A stretch of 64,000 nucleotides of DNA from Nocardia grenadensis NBRC 108939 (GTDB taxonomy: Bacteria > Actinomycetota > Actinomycetes > Mycobacteriales > Mycobacteriaceae), in contig NZ_BDCJ01000002.1 in the NCBI RefSeq assembly GCF_001613445.1, forward strand, positions 1 to 64,000, in the 5' to 3' direction. This document shows, piece by piece, positions 41,148 to 48,314 of the stretch (its first letter is position 1; every line of letters starts with the position of its first letter). The translations under genes and the position numbers were made by a program. The notes under the pieces were generated by a model. That model made no database searches. It saw only the letters and a list, made by a program, of their open reading frames with translations, and was not told where the DNA came from.

Positions 41148-42241
41148 AGAGCGGTCTCGAACCGGGCCGGATCTTCGCCGGTTACCGGATCGACCGCCTG
41201 CTGGGCGCCGGCGGTATGGGCGAGGTCTATCTCGCCCGCGACCGTGACCTACCGCGGCCCGTGGCCCTGAAGTTGCTGACCCCCATCGCCGGCGACGATC
41301 GTGATCTTCGGGCCCGTTTCCTGCGCGAGGCCGATACCGCGGCGCGGCTGTCCCATCCCAATATCGTCGCCGTATACGCGCGCGGCGAGGAGCAGGGCCG
41401 GCTGTGGATGGCGATCCAGTACATCGAGGGCACCGATGTGGCGGCGGTATTGCGGCGCGGGCCCGTGCGGCCCGAGCACGCGGTGCGGATCACCGAGGAG
41501 ACCGCGCGCGCCCTCGACCACGCCCACGCGGCGGGGGTCCTGCACCGAGACGTGAAACCGGCGAACATCCTGTTGGCCTGGGGTGACCAGCAGCAGGTGT
41601 ACCTCTCCGATTTCGGTATCGCCAAGGCGCTGGACCGCACCGACGGACTCACTCGTACCGGAGAGCTGTACGCAAGTTTTCACTACGCGGCGCCCGAACA
41701 GTTCGAGATGCGCCCCGATATCGACCGCCGCGCCGATGTGTACTCGCTCGGCTGCACCCTCTACTACCTACTGACCGGGCGCCTGCCGTATCCGGCCACG
41801 ACCACCGGCGCACTTGTCAACGCCCATCTCAATGCCCCGGTCCCGCGGCCCTGCGCGGTGGATCCACGGCTACCGTCCGGATTCGACGGTGTCATCGCGC
41901 GCGCCATGGCCAAAGACCGGGACGAAAGATTCTCCGGCTGTGGTGAATTGGCCCTGGCCGCGCGGCGCGCACTCACCGAGCCGGCGGTGACCGTGCCGGC
42001 CGTACGCACCGTGCCGGTTCCGTCTCCGCCCCCCGCGGCCGGGCAGGCCGGGCCCCGGCGTCCGCGCCGCCTCTCGCCGAGGCGAAAACCGCCGCCGAAC
42101 AAGCGGCCTGCGCGTACACCGCGCTCGTCGCGAGCTACGACTACGATGACCCGGCGGGCTGGGAACAGAAGGTACAGGCCGGCGCCACCGGACAGTGGAA
42201 GAACCAGGCCGCGACCGTGCTGCCGATGGCCCGGGTACTGA
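41144..42241 (+). CDS. Ser/Thr protein kinase (PknB-like), apparently frameshifted at its tail
   Basis: 365 residues from GTG 41144. All Hanks kinase elements are present: Gly loop GAGGMGEVYLARD, VALKLL with the ATP lysine, catalytic HRDVKPANILLA (RD type), DFGIAKAL, and YAAPEQF. The frame ends in an Arg/Pro-rich tail with no membrane helix. In the next frame a well-formed domain begins at once (see 42035-42462), and a run of six C bases at 42029-42034 lies at the joint, so the gene is probably longer in a relative or has lost one base. Translation is linked to the thioredoxin gene through GTGA. Confidence 0.88.
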   Translation: MKSGLEPGRIFAGYRIDRLLGAGGMGEVYLARDRDLPRPVALKLLTPIAGDDRDLRARFLREADTAARLSHPNIVAVYARGEEQGRLWMAIQYIEGTDVAAVLRRGPVRPEHAVRITEETARALDHAHAAGVLHRDVKPANILLAWGDQQQVYLSDFGIAKALDRTDGLTRTGELYASFHYAAPEQFEMRPDIDRRADVYSLGCTLYYLLTGRLPYPATTTGALVNAHLNAPVPRPCAVDPRLPSGFDGVIARAMAKDRDERFSGCGELALAARRALTEPAVTVPAVRTVPVPSPPPAAGQAGPRRPRRLSPRRKPPPNKRPARTPRSSRATTTMTRRAGNRRYRPAPPDSGRTRPRPCCRWPGY

Positions 42242-42462
42242 TCTCCGCCGACTCGGAGCGGTCCCGGGCGGGGGATACCAGCTGTACGGCGACCATGACC
42301 GACGGCGACACCCGCGCCGACGTCCAGGTGCAGATCAGCACCCTCAACCAGGTTGCGGGCGAGGCGGAGACGACGCGGGAGCTGTCGGTGTCCACGGTGA
42401 TGGAACTGGTGGATGGCCGGTGGCTGTGCAGTGTTTTCAACGCCCCCTTCCTGCCGAGCTGA
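42035..42462 (+). pseudogene. C-terminal kinase domain displaced to the -1 frame
   Basis: In the -1 frame relative to the kinase, sequence from about 42062 to the stop at 42460-42462 reads as a helical and beta-rich domain (ACAYTALVASYDYDDPAGWE, then ATGQWKNQAATVLPM, and ending LVDGRWLCSVFNAPFLPS), similar to the extracytoplasmic Mce-associated/membrane-anchored type of domain. It has no start codon of its own upstream of the domain. The kinase frame runs out only at 42241. Read through a single-base change in the C run, it would fuse to the kinase. Sequencing error, true mutation or programmed slippage cannot be separated here. Confidence 0.6.
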
Positions 42463-42561
42463 GTGACCTGTGATGGTTTGCACAGGTCCGGAAAGGGGCA
42501 TCGTCGGTACGGTGCGGTTCGCTGCGCATATGCTGGCCGGGCTGCACGATGGAGGTAAGTC

Positions 42562-43383
42562 ATGACGGTCGAGGTGCTGGCCGACCCGGAGCCGGGCGGG
42601 TCGTGGCGGGGTGCGCAATCCCCGGCCCGGCCCACGCCCCCGGTGTCGATGATCGAGCGGATGACAGTGATCCTGGACGCTTTCGAGCCGGCGACGCCCG
42701 TGCTCACGCTGCAGGATCTGGTGGAACGCACCGGTTTGCCGCGTTCCACGGTCCATCGCATCCTGGACCAGATGATCCGGTTGCGCTGGCTGGCGCACTA
42801 CCCGGGTGGTTACCGGCTGGGCCTGCGCACCCTCGAGCTGGGTGGGCTGGCCGCGGGCCACAACGAATTACGGGCCGTGATCGGCCCCCTGCTACACGAG
42901 TTGTGCCAGCGCACCCTGTCGGTCGGGCATCTGGGGGTGCTCGACGGCCGCGACGTCGTCTATCTGGACAAGACCGGCGGCCGGCAGAGCGCGGCCGTCC
43001 CGACACGGGTCGGCGGTAGATTGCCGGCGCACAGCACCGCACTGGGCAAGGCGCTGCTGGCCGGCGTGGACCCCGGTGTGGTGGAAAACTCACTGCGCGA
43101 ACAACTTCCCCGGCTGACCCCGCGCACCATCGGTGACCGGCTGGAACTGCACCGGGAGCTGGCGCGAATCCGCAGCAGGCAGGGTGTCGCCGTCGACAAC
43201 GAGGAAGCGGTCACCGGTATCGGCTGTGTGGCGGTACCGGTACGCCGCCGCGGGGTCACGGTCGCGGCGTTGTCGCTGGCCACCCGGATCGGTTCCGGTC
43301 GTCCGGCGATCGATACCGGACGGCAGGCCCGGCAGCTGTCGGCACTCGCCGCCGAGGCGGGACGGCTGCTCTCCCAGGACTAG
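42562..43383 (+). CDS. IclR-family regulator
   Basis: 273 residues from ATG 42562, preceded by GGAGGT. The helix-turn-helix lies at about 40-90 (LQDLVERTGLPRSTVHRILD), and the effector domain follows (GHLGVLDGRDVVYLDKTGG, LPAHSTALGKALLA, the typical IclR hydrophobic core). It ends close to and facing the KstD-like flavoprotein gene, with a strong hairpin between, so the pair are adjacent but not co-transcribed. A role in regulating steroid or aromatic breakdown is possible, since IclR regulators often govern such genes; the target is unknown. Confidence 0.92.
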   Translation: MTVEVLADPEPGGSWRGAQSPARPTPPVSMIERMTVILDAFEPATPVLTLQDLVERTGLPRSTVHRILDQMIRLRWLAHYPGGYRLGLRTLELGGLAAGHNELRAVIGPLLHELCQRTLSVGHLGVLDGRDVVYLDKTGGRQSAAVPTRVGGRLPAHSTALGKALLAGVDPGVVENSLREQLPRLTPRTIGDRLELHRELARIRSRQGVAVDNEEAVTGIGCVAVPVRRRGVTVAALSLATRIGSGRPAIDTGRQARQLSALAAEAGRLLSQD

Positions 43384-43388
43384 AACGG

Positions 43389-43415
43389 CGGTCCGGCCCG
43401 TGGCAGGCCGGACCG
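43389..43415. terminator. Bidirectional hairpin between IclR and flavoprotein genes
   Basis: CGGTCCGGCC (43389-43398) pairs with GGCCGGACCG (43406-43415), seven-base loop. It lies between the stops of the plus-strand IclR gene (43383) and the minus-strand flavoprotein gene (43421). No T-tract. Confidence 0.65.
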
Positions 43416-43420
43416 TCCGT

Positions 43421-45121
43421 TCAGGCGTGGTCCAGCGCGGTGGCGAGGGCGCGTCCGGCGGTGCGGCCGGAGAAGATGCAGCCGCCCAGGAACGTGCCTT
43501 CCAGAGCGTTGTAGCCGTGTACGCCGCCGCCGCCGAATCCGGCGACCTCGCCGGCGGCGTAGAGGCCGGGCAGCGGGCTGCCGTCGGGTCGCATCACCCG
43601 GGAATGCAGATCGGTCTGCAGTCCGCCGAGGGTTTTGCGGGTCAGGATATTGAGCCGGACCGCGATGAGCGGGCCGGTGGCCGGATCGAGGATGCGATGC
43701 GGTTTGGCGACCCGGGCGGTGCGGTCGCCGAAGAAGGTGCGCGCGTTGTGGATCGCGGTCACCTGGGCGTCCTTGCTGAACTTGTTGGTGATCTCGCGAT
43801 CGCGGGCCACGATCTGCCGTTCCATCGCGGCGTAGTCCAGTTGTGGGCCGCGGGCGAGGCCGTTCATCCCGTCGACGAGTTCGCGCAGCGTATCGGCCAC
43901 CACGAAATCGACCCCGTGCTCCTTGAACGCCTCCACCGGCTGCGGGGCGCCCTTGGTGAAACGGCTGCGGACCGTGGTGAGCCGGTCCTTGCTGGTAATA
44001 TCCGGATTCTGCTCGGACCCGGAGAGCGCGAACTCCTTCTCGATGATCGACTGGGTCAGCACGAACCACGAATAGTCGTGGCCGGTCGCCAGGATCGCCT
44101 TCATGGTCGAGTTGGTATCGAAACCGGGGAAGCACGGCGCGGGCAGCCGTTTACCGTTCGCGTCGAACCACAGCGAGGACGGGCCGGGAATGATCCGGAT
44201 GGCGTGATCGGGCCAGATCGGATCCCAGTTGTTGATGCCCTCGGTGTAGTGCCACATCCGGTCCCGGTTCACCAGGGCCGCGCCGGCCGATTCGGAGATA
44301 CCGAGCATCCGTCCATCCACATGGGCGGGCACTCCCGAGATCATGGTGCGCGGTGTGGGGCCGAGCCGTTCCGTCGGCCAGTTCTGCCGGATGAGATCGT
44401 GATTGTGGCCGATGCCGCCGGAGGTGACGAGCACGGCCCGGGCGTGGAATTCGAACTCGCCCACCACCGTGCGTGAGGACGCGACGCCGCGGGCGAGTTC
44501 GGTGGGTTCGAGCACGCTGCCGCGCACCCCGGTGACCGCGCCGTCGTGTACGAGCAGTTCGTCCACTCGGTGCCGGAACGCGAAGCGCACCAGACCCTTG
44601 CGCTCGGCTTCCAGCACGGGATTGAGGAACACCTCGAGGACGCCCGGCCCGGTACCCCAGGAGATGTGGAATCGCGGTACCGAGTTCCCGTGCCCGTCGG
44701 CGAGGGCACCGCCGCGTTCGGCCCAGCCGACCAGCGGGGTCACCCGCAGGCCGAGGTCGTAGAGATAGTCGCGCTTCTCGGTGGCGGCGAACCGGACGTA
44801 GGCCTCGGCCCATTGCCGGGCCCAATGGTCCTCGTCGTCACGGTCGAACCCGGCCGAACCCAGCCAGTCCTGCAGCGCCAGCTCGTAGGAGTCCTTGATT
44901 CCGAGGCGCCGCTGCTCCGGGCTGTCCACCAAGAACAGGCCGCCCAGCGACCAGAACGCCTGGCCACCCAGGTTGTTGCGATTCTCCTGGTCGAGTAGGA
45001 GCACCCGGTGTCCGGCCCGGGTCAGCTCATAGGTGGCGACGAGACCGGCCAGCCCGGCCCCGACAACGATCACGGGGTACTCGTCGGCCGGTACCGGGTC
45101 GGCGGCAGAGGTTTCGGACAC
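43421..45121 (-). CDS. FAD-binding dehydrogenase (KstD/fumarate reductase-like; Rv0785-like)
   Basis: 566 residues from GTG 45121. FAD-binding motif VVGAGLAGLVATYELTRAG, then an N-x2-GGQAFWSLGGLF sequence of the succinate dehydrogenase/KstD family, and late FAD contacts LYAAGEVAGFGGGGVHGYNA and TFLGGCIFSGRTAG. Length and sequence class are those of Mtb Rv0785. Members of the family include 3-ketosteroid delta-1-dehydrogenases, but a specific steroid activity is not established for this type. Adjacent to an IclR gene, which may regulate it. It is about 60 bases from the heme oxygenase gene on the same strand. Confidence 0.85.
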   Translation of the reverse strand: MSETSAADPVPADEYPVIVVGAGLAGLVATYELTRAGHRVLLLDQENRNNLGGQAFWSLGGLFLVDSPEQRRLGIKDSYELALQDWLGSAGFDRDDEDHWARQWAEAYVRFAATEKRDYLYDLGLRVTPLVGWAERGGALADGHGNSVPRFHISWGTGPGVLEVFLNPVLEAERKGLVRFAFRHRVDELLVHDGAVTGVRGSVLEPTELARGVASSRTVVGEFEFHARAVLVTSGGIGHNHDLIRQNWPTERLGPTPRTMISGVPAHVDGRMLGISESAGAALVNRDRMWHYTEGINNWDPIWPDHAIRIIPGPSSLWFDANGKRLPAPCFPGFDTNSTMKAILATGHDYSWFVLTQSIIEKEFALSGSEQNPDITSKDRLTTVRSRFTKGAPQPVEAFKEHGVDFVVADTLRELVDGMNGLARGPQLDYAAMERQIVARDREITNKFSKDAQVTAIHNARTFFGDRTARVAKPHRILDPATGPLIAVRLNILTRKTLGGLQTDLHSRVMRPDGSPLPGLYAAGEVAGFGGGGVHGYNALEGTFLGGCIFSGRTAGRALATALDHA

Positions 45122-45189
45122 TGTTCACCCTTCGCTCACGGTGGCTACGGGCCGGAATGTATCAGACGACCAGGTCGGTCGGTCGGCGA

Positions 45190-45876
45190 TCAGGAAGGGC
45201 GCCGGGCCGGGAATTCGGCGGCCAATTCGGTGAACACCGCGCGGTTGAGTACGAAGGCGCGTCTGCCCTCGTCGAGGATGCGGCGCTGCTCGAGCTCATC
45301 CACTCCGATCCGATCGAGCAGCTCTCGGTACTCGCGTTTGAATATCGCGGGATTACCGATCTGCTCGAAGACGTAGAACCGCACCCCGTCGCCGCGGCGG
45401 GGCAGGTCCCAGAGCTTCTCCGCATTGCCGCGGATCACCTGGCCGCCGGAGAGGTCGCCGAGGTAGCGGGTGTAGTGGTGGGCGATATAGCCGCCCGGCC
45501 ACGTCCGGGCGCATTCCTCGATCCGCGCGGCGTAGGCGGTCGTGGCCGGCAGCGGGGTGAGTTCCTCGCGCCAGTGCGGTCCGGCGAGATGGGCCAGATC
45601 CCGCTCCAGCTCGGCGGTGCGGGCCAGTTCCGGTTTGATGAACGGACCGGCCACCGGGTCGGTGGCGAGTGCGTCGGCATGCGCCTCCAGCGCCCGGTAG
45701 ATGAACCAGAGCTGACCGGTGTAGCGGCGATACGACTCGATCCCCAGGGACCCGTCCAGCATCTCCGTGATGAAGGTGGAGTTCTCCGCTTCCTCGTGTT
45801 CGCGGGCGGTGGCCTCCCGGATCCGGGTGGAGAACGAGGACACGGCCGGTTCGGCGGTTTCGGGGGCGTCCGGCAT
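45190..45876 (-). CDS. Heme oxygenase (biliverdin-producing)
   Basis: 228 residues from ATG 45876, with GGAAGG eight bases upstream. The proximal heme ligand is H27 in EATAREHEEAENS. The distal helix motif YLGDLSGGQVIRG carries the GDLSGG glycines that open the heme pocket. The family is HmuO-type, opening heme to biliverdin, iron and CO using electrons from a reductase. This fits iron recovery from heme. No IdeR box is visible immediately upstream. It is flanked upstream by ThrE with a strong hairpin between them. Confidence 0.95.
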   Translation of the reverse strand: MPDAPETAEPAVSSFSTRIREATAREHEEAENSTFITEMLDGSLGIESYRRYTGQLWFIYRALEAHADALATDPVAGPFIKPELARTAELERDLAHLAGPHWREELTPLPATTAYAARIEECARTWPGGYIAHHYTRYLGDLSGGQVIRGNAEKLWDLPRRGDGVRFYVFEQIGNPAIFKREYRELLDRIGVDELEQRRILDEGRRAFVLNRAVFTELAAEFPARRPS

Positions 45877-45929
45877 CGAGTGAACCTTCCTGCGAATGCG
45901 GTCCGGGCACCTCACCCGTACCGATTGCG

Positions 45930-45966
45930 CCGGTCGCGCGGTGTGCCGGGCACACCGCGCGACCGG
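45930..45966 (-). terminator. 17-base perfect hairpin between thrE and heme oxygenase genes
   Basis: CCGGTCGCGCGGTGTGC (45930-45946) and GCACACCGCGCGACCGG (45950-45966) are exact complements with a three-base loop. It is one of the strongest stems in the window, lying 54 bases past the thrE stop and upstream of the heme oxygenase start on the same strand. No T-tract. Confidence 0.65.
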
Positions 45967-46019
45967 GCGGTCGACACCCCGAACGATACCGGCTCCGGCG
46001 CCCGGCCAGGGTCTGTCCG

Positions 46020-48065
46020 TCAGCGGACGTCGGGGCGCAGGGCCGCGGGGAGCGGTTCGGTCGGCGCGAGCCGCGCCTCCGCCGCGCCGACGCCCACCGG
46101 TTCGCCCACGCGGACTGCCACCGGTTCCGCGGGCCCGGCCGGTTCGGGGGGGACGAGGATCGGCATCGCCTCGGTGGGCAGGATGTCCTCGGTGACGCCG
46201 AGGGGCGCGGTGGGCAGGCCCACCAGATCCGCCGGCAACTGCGGCATTTCCAGCATTTCGGTGGGAACGGCCGCCGGCGCCGCGTCGGACAGCGTCGTGG
46301 GCACACCCAGCGGTGCCGCGTCCAGGTCGTGGGTCCAGCCGCCGCGATCGAACTCGGGCACCGGTGCCGTACCCCGGCCGGTGGGCCTGGGTACCTGTGG
46401 CAGTTGTCCCGCGACCGGCAGATTGAGCGGCAGATCCGACGAAGCCCGTTCGGGGACGGGAGCCGGATGCTGCACGGGAACCCGGATCGGGTGCCGTCCC
46501 GGCGGGGTCGCCTTCCGCTTGCCGAGGTTCACCGTGGGGCGCCGTGTGCCCAGGTTCACCGCCGGCCGACGCTTGCGCTTGACCACCGGGCGGCGCAGGT
46601 TGCCGAACTTGCGCAGGATCGGTGGGCGGCGCACCGTCCGGTCGAACCATTCACCGAGCGTCACACCGCCGGCCAGGGCGCAGCCGATACCGAAGGCCGC
46701 CAGCAGCTGGTTCGCCCCGCGCGCCAATTCGTCGTTCAGCAGGCCGTACAGCCCCCGGTAGATACTCAGGCCGGGCAGCAGCGGGGTGATCCCCGCGAGC
46801 GCCACGACCAGCGGTGGAGTCAGTGCGCGGCGGGCGAACAGACCACCGACGAGGCCGACCACCACGGCGGCGGCGCCCGCGGCGACCACGGGCCCGAATC
46901 CGGCGGTGATCACCATCAGGTAGCAGATGGTGCCCATGGCGCCGCCGCCCGCCGCCGCGGCCAGCGCGCGCCGCTCCGCGTAGCAGGCCAGCGCGAACGC
47001 CAGTGAGGCCACCGCACCGGCCGCGACCTGGACGGGCAGATTGGACAGTCCGTGCCCGGGGTTGAGGTCCAATGGCACGGTCGCGTCGAACATTTCGCCG
47101 ATGCGCAGGGTCAGCGCGATACCGGCGATGATCCCGCCGGTCATCATCAGCAGTTCGAGCATCCGGGCGGCCGCGGTGATCGGCGCACCGGTGATCGCGT
47201 CCTGCACCGAACCCACCAGGCTCAAACCACTGAGCAGTACCGTGATCCCGGCCGCGATGATCAGCGTGGGGCTCACCGAGATACCCAGTGGCCCGGCGAA
47301 GGCGGCCAGGACGACCGCCGGGACGGCCGCGATCGCGCCACCCACCAGATGCTGGAAGAAGAACGGCAGACCGCGCCGGTTGAGTGCGCGGTTGGTCCGG
47401 TCGATCACCGCCGTGGTGACGAAGCTGAGCGCCGCGACCAGGAACCCGCCGCCGAGCAGCAGCGAGATCGCGGCGGCCATGAGCGACCAGCCGAAGGTGG
47501 CCGTCCACCGCTTGTACGGGTGGGGTGCGGTGGTGATCGCGTCCAGGGCCCGCCGCGCTTCGTCGGGCGGCACGACATCGCGGCGGATGCGGCGGGTGAG
47601 CCGGTCCACCGCGGCGAGCCGGGTGAAGTCGAGCGAGCGGTACTGCACGACGCGCATGGAGCTCGCCGAGGGCAGCCGGGCGCCGCGATGCGCGTAGATG
47701 CGGATGGCGTTGTAGGTGACCTCGACATCACAGGCCGACAGACCGTACGTGGCGGCGATGAACCGCACGGTGGTCTCGGTATCGGTGACGGCCGAACCCG
47801 ATGCCAGCACGACCTCACCCATGCGCACCGCCAGATCCAGCACCTCGGCGACCGCGGCGTCATCGGAGAGATCGATGGGCTGCAGTGGCGCCGGCGCGGA
47901 CACGATCGTGTCGGCGGTGGCGGGGCGATCGGCGACCAGCTTGCCGATGGCGCCGGTGAGGACGGGCAGGCGCAGGGGATTTCGCCGAGAGTCGGCGTAC
48001 CCGGTGGGATCCGGGGAGATCGGGGGTGGAGAGGTAGCTCCTTCCAGAATTCCTTGCGCAGCCAT
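46020..48065 (-). CDS. thrE: Threonine/serine exporter (ThrE family) with long C-terminal tail
   Basis: 681 residues from ATG 48065. The N-terminal ~190 residues are the cytoplasmic ThrE domain (VLASGSAVTDTETTVRFIAA, and a region matching the protease-like half of the fold), then ten or so hydrophobic segments to about residue 480 (including LLGGGFLVAALSFVTTAVI). It is like Mtb Rv3737 and Corynebacterium ThrE, which export threonine and serine. After the last helix comes ~200 residues of low-complexity tail with a basic repeat RRPAVNLGTRRPTVNLGKRK and then a Pro/Glu-rich stretch. The tail is much longer than in simple ThrE and should be cytoplasmic. Its function is unknown. Confidence 0.88.
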   Translation of the reverse strand: MAAQGILEGATSPPPISPDPTGYADSRRNPLRLPVLTGAIGKLVADRPATADTIVSAPAPLQPIDLSDDAAVAEVLDLAVRMGEVVLASGSAVTDTETTVRFIAATYGLSACDVEVTYNAIRIYAHRGARLPSASSMRVVQYRSLDFTRLAAVDRLTRRIRRDVVPPDEARRALDAITTAPHPYKRWTATFGWSLMAAAISLLLGGGFLVAALSFVTTAVIDRTNRALNRRGLPFFFQHLVGGAIAAVPAVVLAAFAGPLGISVSPTLIIAAGITVLLSGLSLVGSVQDAITGAPITAAARMLELLMMTGGIIAGIALTLRIGEMFDATVPLDLNPGHGLSNLPVQVAAGAVASLAFALACYAERRALAAAAGGGAMGTICYLMVITAGFGPVVAAGAAAVVVGLVGGLFARRALTPPLVVALAGITPLLPGLSIYRGLYGLLNDELARGANQLLAAFGIGCALAGGVTLGEWFDRTVRRPPILRKFGNLRRPVVKRKRRPAVNLGTRRPTVNLGKRKATPPGRHPIRVPVQHPAPVPERASSDLPLNLPVAGQLPQVPRPTGRGTAPVPEFDRGGWTHDLDAAPLGVPTTLSDAAPAAVPTEMLEMPQLPADLVGLPTAPLGVTEDILPTEAMPILVPPEPAGPAEPVAVRVGEPVGVGAAEARLAPTEPLPAALRPDVR

Positions 48066-48231
48066 AGCCGCGAAGGTAGTGGCCGGAGCGACCTCTTTTC
48101 CACCGCAAACGGGGTCTCGGAAATGTGACGTTTGTTACGTACCGGTTTATTTGACATGTCGATTGGAGAAAACGACCCGATCACCCCGCTGACCTGGGCC
48201 GTCTTCACGAGCGCCATACCCGCTACCGTGA

Positions 48232-48261
48232 GCGTTACACACTGCGTGTTCTGCGTTACAC
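48232..48261. promoter_or_regulatory. Direct repeats GCGTTACAC, 21 bases apart
   Basis: Two identical copies of GCGTTACAC, at 48232-48240 and 48253-48261, two helical turns apart, with ACTGCGTGTTCT between them. They lie in the intergenic region between the divergent ThrE and acyl-CoA oxidase-like genes, 54 bases upstream of the latter. Possibly an operator. Confidence 0.3.
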
Positions 48262-48314
48262 CGCCGCGTGTCCACCGACCCCATCCATCGTGTACCCCCG
48301 CTAGGGTCGGAAGT

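Noticed and set aside
42217..42462. An independent small gene starting at ATG 42217
   Set aside because: The start lies in the middle of a continuous domain that begins at about 42062, and no ribosome binding site precedes it, so a frameshifted kinase tail is the better explanation.
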